The notes beneath the pieces were generated by a model. The model saw nothing but the letters and a program-made list of their open reading frames with translations. It was not told the DNA's origin and ran no database searches. A DNA stretch of 64,000 nt, from NCBI RefSeq assembly GCF_049800775.1, contig NZ_JBNAFR010000005.1:62001-126000 (forward strand). Reading direction: 5' to 3'. The DNA comes from Dinoroseobacter sp049800775. GTDB taxonomy: Bacteria > Pseudomonadota > Alphaproteobacteria > Rhodobacterales > Rhodobacteraceae. Every line of letters begins with the position of its first letter. Positions within the stretch are counted from its first letter, which is position 1. Positions 16,163 through 25,388 of the stretch are shown in pieces. A program made the position numbers and the translations under genes.

Positions 16163-16970
16163 AGGGGTCCTCGTAGGGGTCGAAGTACAAATCATCCGCG
16201 GCACCCGCCGCGCCGGCATCGCCGTCAGCAGACAGCTCGTAGGGATCGAGATAGTCCGGGCCCTCGGCGCTCCCAAGCATGAAGCGGCGGTTCTGCAGGT
16301 AAAAAATGCGTGTGGCGCTGTAGCTGTCGATGCTGTTGTAGAGCACATCGTCCACCACATTGGAGAATTCGGCCCGGTCCTTGAGCTGCTCGGTGGTGTA
16401 GAGCCCGGCGCGCACGGCCAGCGGGCGCGTGAACGACACGGCCTCGCCGATCGGGTCGGTCACGATGTCCACGGCCCGCCCGACAAGCCGGCGCGACGTA
16501 TGCGGGCCCAGCAGCGGCACCTCCAGATAGGCCCCCTCGCCCACGCCCCAGACATAGAGTGTCTCGCCGAAATCGGTGTCGATTTCTTCAAGCCCCATGG
16601 CGTCGGCCACATCCAGCACGCCCAGCAGCCCGAAGGTCGTGTTCACGAGGAACCGGAAGGAGTTATGGGCCGCATTCTCGACCCGGCCCTGCAGCAGGTT
16701 GTTCATGATGCGCGAGGGCTGCTCGAGATTGTGGGTCGCGTTGCTGATCGCGTCGACCACCGGCTCGGGCACCACGGTGACATAGGCCCGGGACACATCG
16801 CGCAGGACGGCCTTGTCCAGCGTCTTGTTGAAGGTATGAACCCCGCGATTGGCGGGCTCCAGCGGGTCGATGATGTCACTGGCGTTCTGCGGCTTGGCGC
16901 AGGCCCCCAGGGCGGCAATCAGAACAAGACAGGACACAGGCCGCAAAATGCGGCGAAGAGATTGGGACAT
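16152..16970 (-). CDS. mlaA: MlaA family outer-membrane lipoprotein (VacJ)
   Basis: A 272-residue lipoprotein. The signal peptide ends in the lipobox LGAC with Cys24 as the lipidated residue, followed by DPLEPANRGVHTFNKTLDKAVLRDV, here cited only as the start of the conserved MlaA core, and LVNTTFGLLG. MlaA removes phospholipids mislocalised to the outer leaflet and passes them to MlaC. The last 40 residues are Asp/Ala-rich with repeated DPYE units, beyond the conserved domain. It is the first gene of a mlaA-mlaC pair; mlaFEDB genes are not in the window. Confidence 0.93.
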   Translation of the reverse strand: MSQSLRRILRPVSCLVLIAALGACAKPQNASDIIDPLEPANRGVHTFNKTLDKAVLRDVSRAYVTVVPEPVVDAISNATHNLEQPSRIMNNLLQGRVENAAHNSFRFLVNTTFGLLGVLDVADAMGLEEIDTDFGETLYVWGVGEGAYLEVPLLGPHTSRRLVGRAVDIVTDPIGEAVSFTRPLAVRAGLYTTEQLKDRAEFSNVVDDVLYNSIDSYSATRIFYLQNRRFMLGSAEGPDYLDPYELSADGDAGAAGAADDLYFDPYEDPYAQ

Positions 16971-17143
16971 AGAACTCGGCTTCCGGGATCAGCAGCGACA
17001 ATTGGCTTGCAGTATATACGCCTATACGCCCTTAGATAGGAAAGGCTTCGTGATTAGAGAAGCCACGTTAAACAAGTAAGCGTAAGAATCGGCAGAGCTC
17101 CGCCTTTCCGGGCGGTGGATCCGAAGAAGAACAGGGACACGTC

Positions 17144-18883
17144 ATGGCAGCACGCAGACCGCCAAATGCCGGCAAGGGCAAGGAAGAACTGGGCGCAATC
17201 CGGCGCGCGAACATGCCGCTCTTCGGGTCGGTGTTCGTGTTCTCGATCTTTGTGAACCTGCTGATGCTGACCGGGCCGCTTTATATGCTGCAGGTCTATG
17301 ACCGCGTGCTGGGCAGCCAGTCCGAAGAGACATTGCTGGCGCTTTCGGCGCTGGTCGCCTTCCTCTTCCTGATGATGGGCGTGCTCGACTGGGCGCGGGG
17401 CCGGGTGCTGGCCCGGGCCGGGGCGCGGATGCAGGACACGCTGGACCAGCGGGTCTTCTCAGCCTCCCTCCGCAAGTCCCTGCGCGAGGGGCAGACCACC
17501 GCCGCGACCGGCCTGCGCGACCTCGAAGCGATGCAGCGACTTTTGTCCTCGCCTGCCCTGCTGGCCGTGTTCGACATTCCCTGGACGCCGCTCTTCGTGG
17601 CGGCGATCTTCATCTTCCACCCGTGGCTTGGCTATCTCGCCATGGTGGGCGGGACCTTCCTGATCATTGTGACCGTGCTGAACCAATGGCTCACCAGCCG
17701 CCCGGTCAGCAAGGCGAACGAAGCCTCGGCCCGGGCCGAGATGATGTCACAACAACTCGCTGGGGGGGCCGAAACGGTCGAGGCGCTGGGGATGCGTGGC
17801 TCGGCCTTTGCCCGCTGGAATCAGGTGCGCAGCGCCTCGCTGACCGAGACGCTGACCTCTTCGGACCGGACGGGCGGCTTCTCGACCCTGACCAAGACCT
17901 TCCGACTGTTCCTGCAATCGGCGATGCTGGGCCTCGGCGCCTATCTCGTTCTGCAGGGGGAGCTGACGGCCGGCGCCATGATCGCAGGCTCGATCCTGAT
18001 GGGCCGTGCCCTCGCCCCGATCGAGATGGCCATCGGCCAATGGCCGCTGGTGCAGCGCGCCATGAAAGGGCGGCGCGACCTGATCGAGCTGCTGGATACG
18101 ATCCCCCCGGATCCCGAACGGACCCCCCTGCCCAAGCCCAAGGCGCGCCTCGCCGTCGAGCAGTTGATCGTCGTCCCCCCGGGGGAGGCACAGGCCGCCC
18201 TGCGCAGCATCTCGTTCACCGTGGCCCCGGGCGAGGCCTGCGGCGTGATCGGGCAGAGCGGCGCGGGCAAGTCGACGCTGGCGCGGGCCCTGACGGGGAT
18301 CTGGCCAGCGGCGGGCGGCAAGATCCGGCTCGACGGCGCGTCCCTCGACCAGTTCGGACCGGATGTGCTGGGCACCCATATCGGCTATCTGCCGCAGCAG
18401 GTGGTGCTGTTTGACGGCACGATTGCCGAGAACATTGCCCGCCTCGCGACGCAACCCGATGCCCAGGCCGTGGTGGATGCCGCGAAGCGGGCCGACGCCC
18501 ATGAGATGATCCTGAAGCTGCCCAAGGGCTATGACACCCAGATCCTCGGCAGCCAGACCAAGCTGTCCGGCGGCCAGATGCAGCGGATCGGGCTGGCGCG
18601 CGCGCTCTATGGCGACCCGGTGCTTCTGGTGCTGGATGAGCCGAACTCGAACCTCGACAATAGCGGGTCGCAGGCCCTGAATGCCGCCGTCGCGCGGATG
18701 AAGAAGGACGGCAAGGCCGTGCTGATCATGGCGCACCGCCCCGCCGCGATCGAGCAGTGCGATACGCTGCTCGTGCTCGAAGGCGGCTCGCGCAAGGCCT
18801 TCGGGCCCCGCGACGAAGTCCTGAAATCCATGGTTTCGAACCACAAGGAAATCCTCAAGAAAGCTGCCGGAGGCGTGTCATGA
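17144..18883 (+). CDS. Type I secretion system ABC transporter (PrtD family permease/ATPase)
   Basis: A 579-residue half-transporter fusing an ABC transmembrane domain (residues about 25-310, with VFSIFVNLLMLTGPLYMLQVYDRV, only part of it quoted as typical, near the start) to a nucleotide-binding domain. The Walker A motif GQSGAGKST is at 370-378, the signature LSGGQMQR near 475, and Walker B LLVLDEPNSNLD near 497. It lacks the N-terminal C39-like domain of HlyB, so it belongs to the PrtD/AprD group exporting RTX-type proteins. The next gene is the membrane fusion protein with a four-base overlap. No cargo gene and no TolC are adjacent. Confidence 0.93.
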   Translation: MAARRPPNAGKGKEELGAIRRANMPLFGSVFVFSIFVNLLMLTGPLYMLQVYDRVLGSQSEETLLALSALVAFLFLMMGVLDWARGRVLARAGARMQDTLDQRVFSASLRKSLREGQTTAATGLRDLEAMQRLLSSPALLAVFDIPWTPLFVAAIFIFHPWLGYLAMVGGTFLIIVTVLNQWLTSRPVSKANEASARAEMMSQQLAGGAETVEALGMRGSAFARWNQVRSASLTETLTSSDRTGGFSTLTKTFRLFLQSAMLGLGAYLVLQGELTAGAMIAGSILMGRALAPIEMAIGQWPLVQRAMKGRRDLIELLDTIPPDPERTPLPKPKARLAVEQLIVVPPGEAQAALRSISFTVAPGEACGVIGQSGAGKSTLARALTGIWPAAGGKIRLDGASLDQFGPDVLGTHIGYLPQQVVLFDGTIAENIARLATQPDAQAVVDAAKRADAHEMILKLPKGYDTQILGSQTKLSGGQMQRIGLARALYGDPVLLVLDEPNSNLDNSGSQALNAAVARMKKDGKAVLIMAHRPAAIEQCDTLLVLEGGSRKAFGPRDEVLKSMVSNHKEILKKAAGGVS

Positions 18884-20184
18884 GCCCCTCATCCCGCAAA
18901 TTCCCCGCCCGTCGCCAATTGCTGATCGGCGGTTTGACCCTCGCGATTCTGGTCGGAGGGTTCGGCACCTGGTCCGTCATGGCCAATATCGCCGGGGCCA
19001 TCATCGCGCCCGGCCAGATCGAGGTCGATCAGAACCGGCAGGTCGTGCAGCATCCCGATGGCGGCGTGGTCCAGAACATCGCCGTGGACGAGGGGGATAC
19101 GGTGGAAAGCGGTGCGCTGCTGATTCAGCTCGACCCGACGCTTCTTCTGACGGATCTCGCGATTGTCGAGGGGCAGCTTTTTGAGCTGATGGCCCGTCGC
19201 GCGCTCCTCGTGGCGGAACGGGACGGGGTGGATGAGGTGGTCTTCGACGATGCGCTGCTGCTTGCGGCGGCGACGAGCGCCGAGATTGCCGATGTCATGG
19301 CCGGGCAGCGCCGCCTTTTCGAGGCGCGCAACACCTCGATCCAGACCGAAACCGAACAGCTCGCCCGCCGCCGCTCCCAGATCGACAACCAGATCGAGGG
19401 CATCACCGCGCAGCAGGTGGCCCTCGGCAAGCAGCTCGACCTGATCGAACAGGAACTCGCGGATCAGCAGAGCCTGCTGGATCGCGGTCTGGCGCAGGCG
19501 TCGCGCGTCTTGTCCCTGCAACGGGAACAGGCCCGCCTGCTCGGCTCGGTCGGGGAACTGACCGCATCCAAGGCGGAATTCGGCGGTCGGCAGACCGAGA
19601 TCGACATCGAGATCCTCAAACTGACCACCTCGCGCCGGGAAGAGGCGATCGCCCGCCTGCGCGACACCCAGGCCCAGGAGCTGGAATTGCAGCAGCAGCG
19701 CCACGCCCTGCGCGAGCGGCTGAGCCGGCTTGATATCCGCGCGCCTGTAGGCGGCATCGTCTATGACCTGACGATCTTTGCCGAACGCTCGGTGATCCGG
19801 GCGGCGGAGCCGGTGCTGTATCTCGTGCCGCAGGACCGGCCCCTGATCATCACCAGCCGGGTGAACCCGATCAATGTGGACGAAGTCTTTGTCGGGCAGG
19901 AGGTCAACCTGCGCTTCTCGGCCTTCGACCAGCGCCGCACGCCCGAGCTCAAGGGGGAGGTCGTGAGCGTCTCGCCCGACGCCTTTATCGACGAAACCAC
20001 CGGCGCGTCCTTCTACCGGGTCGAGACCGCTCCGCAGGAGGGTGAGATCGAGAAACTCTCCGGGCTCGACCTGATCCCGGGCATGCCGGTCGAGGCCTTC
20101 ATCCGGACCGCCGATCGCACCCCGATCGAGTATTTCGTGAAACCGCTCAGCGACTATTTCAATCGCGCCTTCCGTGAGGGATAA
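18880..20184 (+). CDS. Type I secretion membrane fusion protein (HlyD/PrtE family)
   Basis: A 434-residue periplasmic adaptor. It has a short cytoplasmic N-terminus, one membrane anchor (about residues 14-38), a biotinyl-lipoyl-like half with VVQHPDGGVVQNI and VDEGDTVESG, a long coiled-coil hairpin (about 110-285, rich in Glu/Gln/Leu), the returning LDIRAPVGGIVYDL half and a beta-barrel domain. It links the ABC exporter to an outer-membrane channel. The ATG overlaps the exporter stop (ATGA), which is why the longer frame starting at 18757 was not used. Confidence 0.92.
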   Translation: MSPSSRKFPARRQLLIGGLTLAILVGGFGTWSVMANIAGAIIAPGQIEVDQNRQVVQHPDGGVVQNIAVDEGDTVESGALLIQLDPTLLLTDLAIVEGQLFELMARRALLVAERDGVDEVVFDDALLLAAATSAEIADVMAGQRRLFEARNTSIQTETEQLARRRSQIDNQIEGITAQQVALGKQLDLIEQELADQQSLLDRGLAQASRVLSLQREQARLLGSVGELTASKAEFGGRQTEIDIEILKLTTSRREEAIARLRDTQAQELELQQQRHALRERLSRLDIRAPVGGIVYDLTIFAERSVIRAAEPVLYLVPQDRPLIITSRVNPINVDEVFVGQEVNLRFSAFDQRRTPELKGEVVSVSPDAFIDETTGASFYRVETAPQEGEIEKLSGLDLIPGMPVEAFIRTADRTPIEYFVKPLSDYFNRAFREG

Positions 20185-20211
20185 ACGACCCGAAATCACG
20201 GGAGACTGAGC

Positions 20212-20679
20212 ATGGCCACCACTTTCGAAGACCGCCTCGCCGCCTTGGGCGTCACCTTGCCCGAGGCCGCCGCGCCCGCGGCCAATTACGTGCCCTTCGT
20301 CCAGGTCGGCGATCTGGTCCATGTGTCCGGGCAACTGCCCATGGCCGATGGAGAGATGATCAAGGGCAAGCTCGGCGCGGATCTGGAGGCCGAGGCAGGC
20401 GCCGAGGCGGCCAAGCGGTGCGCGATCAACCTGCTGGCGCAGGTGCGCGCGGCCTGTGATGGCGATCTTGAGCGGTTCGTGCGTGTGGTCAAGCTCGTGG
20501 GCTTCGTGAACTCGACCCTCGACTTCGAGGACCAGCCCAAGGTGATCAACGGCGCGTCGGACTTCATGGTCGAGGCCCTCGGCGATGCCGGGCGCCATGC
20601 GCGCTCCGCCGTCAGCGCGGCCGCCCTGCCCTTCGGCGTCGCGGTCGAGATCGAAGGGATTTTTCAGATCCGCCCATGA
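20212..20679 (+). CDS. RidA family protein (YjgF/YER057c/UK114)
   Basis: A 155-residue homotrimeric RidA-like protein of the slightly longer subgroup often annotated YjgH/TdcF-like. Canonical RidA hydrolyses reactive enamine/imine intermediates from PLP enzymes. The HVSGQLPM strand and the C-terminal PFGVAVEIEG are present, but the subgroup lacks the exact catalytic Arg context of E. coli RidA, so activity is not assured. It starts 27 bases after the membrane fusion gene with GGGAGACTGAGC before its ATG, and overlaps the phosphodiesterase start by four bases. Confidence 0.88.
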   Translation: MATTFEDRLAALGVTLPEAAAPAANYVPFVQVGDLVHVSGQLPMADGEMIKGKLGADLEAEAGAEAAKRCAINLLAQVRAACDGDLERFVRVVKLVGFVNSTLDFEDQPKVINGASDFMVEALGDAGRHARSAVSAAALPFGVAVEIEGIFQIRP

Positions 20680-21425
20680 CCGCCCTGCCCCAAGCTTTCC
20701 TGGATCGGCCCCTCGCGCATCGTGGTCTCCATGACGAGCGCGCGGGGATCATCGAGAACAGTCCGAGCGCCATGGCCGCCGCCGTCGCCCATGGTTATGG
20801 CATCGAGTTGGACGTTCAGGTCACCCGGGACGGCGAGGCCCTGGTGTTTCATGACGCGCGGCTGGAGCGGTTGACCGGGCAGGACGGCCTCGTCCGCGAC
20901 CACACGCTGGCCGAGATGACCCGGTTTCCCCTGCTGGGCGGGGACGAACCCTCTGCCTCGCTACGCGATGTGCTGGCAATGGTGGACGGGCGCGTTCCGG
21001 TCCTGATCGAACTCAAGAGCCAGCCGAGCGAGGACGCGCCCGAGGACGGCACCCTCGCCCGCGCCGTCGCCCGCGCCCTGTCGGGGTATGACGGGTTGGC
21101 GGCCACGATGTGCTTCAACCCGCAGGCCGTCGCCCCCCTGCGGCAGGCCGCCCCGGATCGCGCCCTTGGACTGGTGACCGAGGATTTCTCGACCCTGCCC
21201 TATCTGAGCGCGGCGCAGCAGGATCACCTGAACAACATGACGGATTTCGACGCGGTCGGAGCCAGTTTCATCAGCCATGATTGCAAATCCCTCCACATGG
21301 CCCCGGTTCAGAGCATGAAGGCGCGCGGTGTTCCCGTTCTGACATGGACCATCAAGAGCCCCGAAGATGCCCAAGCCGCCCTGAAGACCGCCGACAACAT
21401 CACCTTCGAGGGATACCTGCCCTGA
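20676..21425 (+). CDS. Glycerophosphodiester phosphodiesterase family protein
   Basis: A 249-residue TIM-barrel GDPD. The catalytic core HRG (LAHRGLHDE, near residue 11), the metal-binding ELDVQVTRDG with a following HD (VFHDARLERLTG) and a late TWTIKSPEDA strand match the family, which cleaves deacylated phospholipids to glycerol-3-phosphate and an alcohol. No signal peptide, so cytosolic. Its ATG overlaps the RidA stop (ATGA at 20676-20679). The following gap of 69 bases has no clear regulatory element. Confidence 0.92.
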   Translation: MTALPQAFLDRPLAHRGLHDERAGIIENSPSAMAAAVAHGYGIELDVQVTRDGEALVFHDARLERLTGQDGLVRDHTLAEMTRFPLLGGDEPSASLRDVLAMVDGRVPVLIELKSQPSEDAPEDGTLARAVARALSGYDGLAATMCFNPQAVAPLRQAAPDRALGLVTEDFSTLPYLSAAQQDHLNNMTDFDAVGASFISHDCKSLHMAPVQSMKARGVPVLTWTIKSPEDAQAALKTADNITFEGYLP

Positions 21426-21494
21426 GCGCACCGCATCGGACCTGCGCAGGGTTGACCCCCCTCGCCCCGGGGCCATCTTTGACAGCAGAGCCCG

Positions 21495-22733
21495 ATGGTG
21501 AAAGCTTCGATGATCCCAGATCCCGCCCCCGAGACGCCCGCGCCCCCCGATCCTGACGAGACCCGCGTCGAGATCAGCGTGATCCACACGCTGGCCGAGA
21601 TCGCGCCGGAGGTCTGGGATGCCTGCGCCTGCCCCGAGGCCGCCGATGGCGGCCGCCCGGCGGATCCGTTCACGACGCACAGGTTCCTGTTCGCGCTGGA
21701 ACGGTCCGGCTCGGTCGGCGCCGGCAGTGGCTGGGGCCCGCGCTACCTCGTGGCGCGCGCGGCCGAGACGGTGATCGCGGTCGCGCCGCTCTATGCGAAG
21801 TCCCACAGCCAGGGCGAATACATCTTCGACCACAATTGGGCCCATGCCTATGAACGCGCGGGCGGGCGATACTACCCGAAACTGCAGGTCGCGGTCCCCT
21901 TCACCCCGGCCACCGGGCGGCGGCTGCTCGTGCGCCCGGGCTACGAGACCATCGGGCAATCCGCCCTCGTTCAGGGCGCGGTGCAGGTCGCGGTGGAGGC
22001 AGAGGTCAGCTCGCTCCACATCACCTTCTGCACCGAGCAGGAGGCCCGCGCGGGCGAGGCGATGGGTCTGATGGCACGCACGAGCCAGCAGTTCCACTGG
22101 GAGAACCGCGATTACGGGCAATTCGACGACTTCCTCGCCTCGCTCTCGTCACGCAAACGCAAGAATATCCGCAAGGAACGCCAAACTGCCCAGGCCTTTG
22201 GCGGCGAGATCGTGCAGCTTACCGGCGACGACATTCAGCCCGCCCATTGGGATGCGTTCTGGGTGTTCTATCAGGATACGGGCGCGCGCAAATGGGGCAC
22301 GCCCTATCTCACACGGCGCTTCTTCGACATCGCGCAAGAGACCCTGCGCGACGACATGATGATGGTCCTCGCCCTGCGCGACGGTGTGCCCATCGCGGGT
22401 GCGCTGAACTTCATCGGTCGCGACGTGCTCTATGGGCGCTATTGGGGCTGTATCGAGGATTACCCCTGCCTGCATTTCGAGGCCTGCTATTATCAGGCCA
22501 TCGATTTCGCCATTGCCCAGGGGCTCGCGACGGTCGAGGCCGGGGCCCAGGGGGCGCATAAGCTTGCGCGCGGCTACCTGCCGACCCAGACCCATTCCCT
22601 GCACTGGGTGCGCGATCCGGGCTTTGCCGATGCGATCCGCACCTATCTGGTCGCCGAGAAGGACGCGGTGGACGAAGAGATCGAAGTGATGACGGGCTAT
22701 GGCCCGTTCAAGAAAACCCTGTCGGAGGACTGA
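21495..22733 (+). CDS. FemAB-like / GNAT-fold protein (PF04339, former DUF482)
   Basis: A 412-residue protein of the peptidogalycan-biosynthesis (FemAB-related) family, whose biochemical role is not established. The characteristic segment around residues 195-230 (HWENRDYGQFDDFLASL, then SRKRKNIRKERQ) is intact, as is the C-terminal ARGYLPTQTHSLHW. The first 25 residues are Pro/Asp-rich and probably disordered. ATG 21495 and ATG 21510 are both possible starts. It is followed with a one-base overlap (TGATG) by phhB. Confidence 0.85.
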   Translation: MVKASMIPDPAPETPAPPDPDETRVEISVIHTLAEIAPEVWDACACPEAADGGRPADPFTTHRFLFALERSGSVGAGSGWGPRYLVARAAETVIAVAPLYAKSHSQGEYIFDHNWAHAYERAGGRYYPKLQVAVPFTPATGRRLLVRPGYETIGQSALVQGAVQVAVEAEVSSLHITFCTEQEARAGEAMGLMARTSQQFHWENRDYGQFDDFLASLSSRKRKNIRKERQTAQAFGGEIVQLTGDDIQPAHWDAFWVFYQDTGARKWGTPYLTRRFFDIAQETLRDDMMMVLALRDGVPIAGALNFIGRDVLYGRYWGCIEDYPCLHFEACYYQAIDFAIAQGLATVEAGAQGAHKLARGYLPTQTHSLHWVRDPGFADAIRTYLVAEKDAVDEEIEVMTGYGPFKKTLSED

Positions 22734-23026
22734 TGGCTGAGAAACTGACCCCTGAGACCCGCGATGCGGAGCTGGCCCCTCTTCTGGCGACGGGATGGGC
22801 GCTGGTCGATGGGCGCGACGCCATCGAGAAGTCCTTCGAATTTGCGGATTTCACCGCCGCATTCGCCTTCATGAGCCATGTGGCGCTCTGGGCCGAGAAA
22901 TGGGATCACCATCCGGAATGGTTCAACGTCTATCGCAAGGTGGACGTGACGCTGAGCACCCATGATGTGGGCGGTCTGTCCGATCTCGATATCAAGCTCG
23001 CGACCAAGATCGACGCGCTGGCCTAG
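22733..23026 (+). CDS. phhB: 4a-hydroxytetrahydrobiopterin dehydratase
   Basis: A 97-residue pterin-4a-carbinolamine dehydratase (PCD/DCoH). The active-site motif WDHHPEWFNVY with its two histidines (near residues 61-62) and the later STHDVGGLSDLD strand are both present. It recycles the pterin cofactor of aromatic amino-acid hydroxylases, although such a hydroxylase is not in the window; the fold is also used in Moco-related proteins. Its start overlaps the previous stop by one base and its end overlaps the convergent Hint gene by four. Confidence 0.94.
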   Translation: MAEKLTPETRDAELAPLLATGWALVDGRDAIEKSFEFADFTAAFAFMSHVALWAEKWDHHPEWFNVYRKVDVTLSTHDVGGLSDLDIKLATKIDALA

Positions 23027-24018
23027 GCCGCGAGCGGCGCGGCCTGCGCCGCGCGATCCGCGCCGATGACCAGACGCCCGGCCACCACCGCCTCATGGGC
23101 GCGCAGAACCCGGCGCGCGCAGGGACCGTAGCCCGCGATGAAGGCGGCAAGATCCGGAAAGGTTTCGAACGCGCTCTCGGTGCGGGCGGGACCGAAGGCG
23201 CGCATCCCCTCCTCGCCGGGATGAAAACTTTCGCTCGGAACACCCTCGGCAAAGACGATCTCGTGTCGGGCAAAGAGAAGGTGGACATAGGTCACCTGCA
23301 TCCGCGGCGCGGGCGCGACGCTCACTCCGTTGACCAGATGGCAGGCCGCGGCCAGCACCTCCTCCTCTGCGAGCAGCAGATCCAGCCGCCCATCCTGCAG
23401 CAGCATCCGGTGCTGCGGCGACACGAAAAGCGGGCGCGTGCCGCCAAGGGCTTCGGGCGCGAAGCGGATCGGCGCGGCCGCGCCGTCGCCGGGCAGGGTG
23501 AGCTGCCCGACCCAGAGCAAGCGCTGCGCCCCATGGTCCCGTGTCAGCACCAGATCGCCCGCGCGCAGCTCCTCGACCGGGACCTCACCCTCGGGCGTGG
23601 CGATCAGGGTCCCCGCGACGAAACAAGGCGCCGTGATCGAACTGACCGGGACATCGGTGCTGCTGTTGACCCATTTGCTGCCCGTGGCCTCGCCATCCTC
23701 GAGCTGCGTGCCATCGGTGGCCATGAAGATCTGGCTGCCATCGGAGAGGTAGAAGGTCACGCCTTCGACCACTTGCTCCCCATCGCCGAAATCCACGCCC
23801 ACTGCATCGCCAAGGTAGGATGCAGTGACCTTGGACCCGTTGATCGTGTCACCGGGGCCGATATCGCCATCGCCGTCCTGATCCACCAGCTTGAGATCCA
23901 TGACCTTCAGGTCCGTTCCCTCGGGCAGGTAATAGGCGTCATTCGGATAGCCCACACTGGAATAGCTGTGGTCCGAGGCGTCATCCTGCGTCGCGAGAGA
24001 TTTGGATTTCTTGGGCAA
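23023..24018 (-). CDS. Hint-domain (hedgehog/intein-type) protein
   Basis: A 331-residue protein without a signal peptide. The N-terminal 130 residues are acidic, with DQDGDGDIGPGD resembling a calcium-binding loop. A Hint domain starts at CFVAGTLIATPEG with the nucleophilic Cys near residue 132 and continues through VEELRAGDLVLT and SPQHRMLL (conserved His). No C-terminal Asn-nucleophile extein junction is visible, so this is a bacterial Hint domain of the hedgehog-like type, which may self-cleave but need not splice. Such proteins are common in Rhodobacterales and their role is unknown. A type I exporter lies about 3 kb away and could be the route of secretion, which is inference. Confidence 0.85.
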   Translation of the reverse strand: MPKKSKSLATQDDASDHSYSSVGYPNDAYYLPEGTDLKVMDLKLVDQDGDGDIGPGDTINGSKVTASYLGDAVGVDFGDGEQVVEGVTFYLSDGSQIFMATDGTQLEDGEATGSKWVNSSTDVPVSSITAPCFVAGTLIATPEGEVPVEELRAGDLVLTRDHGAQRLLWVGQLTLPGDGAAAPIRFAPEALGGTRPLFVSPQHRMLLQDGRLDLLLAEEEVLAAACHLVNGVSVAPAPRMQVTYVHLLFARHEIVFAEGVPSESFHPGEEGMRAFGPARTESAFETFPDLAAFIAGYGPCARRVLRAHEAVVAGRLVIGADRAAQAAPLAA

Positions 24019-24119
24019 ACCGGCATCCCGATGGTGCCTGCCGCGCAGGCGTGTTCAGGATCTGTTCTAGACCTGTGCCCGTGTGATTCTGGTTAACAGA
24101 GCCCTGTGGGCCGCCGCGG

Positions 24120-25388
24120 TCAGCCCGCCTCGCGCAGGACAGCCCCGGCAAGATAGAGGGACCCGCAGATCACGACGCGGGCCTGCGGGGTCTGCGCCGA
24201 GATCTCGGCCAGCGCCTCGGCAACGCCCGCAGCTTCGGTCGCCACGAGCCCGACACCGCGCGCGGCCTCAGCAGTTTCCGCCGCCGTCAGGGTCGCCTGC
24301 TCGCCCGGGATCGACAGCGCATGCAGGCCCTGGGCCTGGGCCGCCAGCGGGCGGAGGAACCCGCTCACATCCTTGGTGCGCAGCATCCCGCAGACCAGAT
24401 AGGTCGGGCGCGCCGGCAGGCTGAACAGGGTGTCGGCCAGGGCCGTTCCCGCCGCCGGGTTGTGCCCGCCATCGAGCCACAGATCGAGCGTGGGATACGC
24501 CTCGGCCAGCGGCCCGCTGCGCAGACGCTGCATCCGGGCGGGCCATTCGGCCTGGGTCATCGCGGCCTCGGCCTGCCCCGCGCCCAGCGCGCGCAGACCC
24601 GCCAGGGCCGCCCCCGCATTCTCGATCTGGTGCGGGCCGGGCAGTGCCGGACGCGGCAGGTCCAGAAGGCCGGTCTCGTCCTGATAGACCAGCCGGTCAT
24701 GCTCGATCCCCACATGCCAGTGCTGGCCATGGATCAGGAGCGGCGCGCCCGCCCTGGCCGCCTTGGCCTCGATCACCTCCAGCGCCTCATCCGATTGCGG
24801 CCCGACCACGCAGGGCACGCCACGCTTCAGGATCCCGGCCTTTTCGCCCGCGATCTCGGCCACGGTCTCGCCCAGAAACTGCTGATGATCGAGGGAGATC
24901 GGCGTGATCACGCAGAGCGCGGGCCGGTCCGCCACATTCGTCGCATCAAGCCGTCCGCCCAGCCCGACCTCCAGCAGGGTGTAATCCGCCGGAGTCCGGG
25001 CGAAGGCCAACAGGGCCGCCACCGTGGTGATCTCGAAATAGGTGATCGACGCGCCGCCATTGGCGCGCTCGCATTCCTCGAGCAGCTCCGCGAGATAGGG
25101 CTCGGAGATCAGCGTTCCGGCCACCCGGATCCGCTCATGAAACCGCGCCAGATGGGGCGAGGTATAGGCGTGACAGGTGAGCCCGGCCCCTTCGAGCCCG
25201 GCGCGGATCATCGCGAGGGTCGAGCCCTTGCCATTTGTTCCGGCGATATGGATCACCGGCGGCAGGGCGCGCTCGGGGTGATCGAGCGTCGCCAGCAGGC
25301 GCCAGACCCGGTCGAGGGTCAGATCGATGATCTTGGGATGCAGCGACATCAGCCTTTCGAGGATGATGTCCGAATTTGCCCCGCTCAC
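24120..25388 (-). CDS. folC: Bifunctional dihydrofolate synthase / folylpolyglutamate synthase
   Basis: A 422-residue Mur-ligase-fold enzyme that adds glutamate to dihydropteroate and then to folates. The ATP-binding P-loop HIAGTNGKGST is near residue 48, the Omega-type loop TYFEITTVAALLAF follows, and LDATNVADRP and DGGHNPAAG mark the central and C-terminal Mur domains. The start ATG (25388) overlaps the accD stop by four bases, giving an accD-folC operon, a widespread arrangement in proteobacteria. Confidence 0.96.
   Translation of the reverse strand: MSGANSDIILERLMSLHPKIIDLTLDRVWRLLATLDHPERALPPVIHIAGTNGKGSTLAMIRAGLEGAGLTCHAYTSPHLARFHERIRVAGTLISEPYLAELLEECERANGGASITYFEITTVAALLAFARTPADYTLLEVGLGGRLDATNVADRPALCVITPISLDHQQFLGETVAEIAGEKAGILKRGVPCVVGPQSDEALEVIEAKAARAGAPLLIHGQHWHVGIEHDRLVYQDETGLLDLPRPALPGPHQIENAGAALAGLRALGAGQAEAAMTQAEWPARMQRLRSGPLAEAYPTLDLWLDGGHNPAAGTALADTLFSLPARPTYLVCGMLRTKDVSGFLRPLAAQAQGLHALSIPGEQATLTAAETAEAARGVGLVATEAAGVAEALAEISAQTPQARVVICGSLYLAGAVLREAG

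Noticed and set aside
23023..24018. Hint domain as a true intein
   Set aside because: There is no interrupted host protein and no C-terminal His-Asn junction; it fits a stand-alone bacterial Hint domain.
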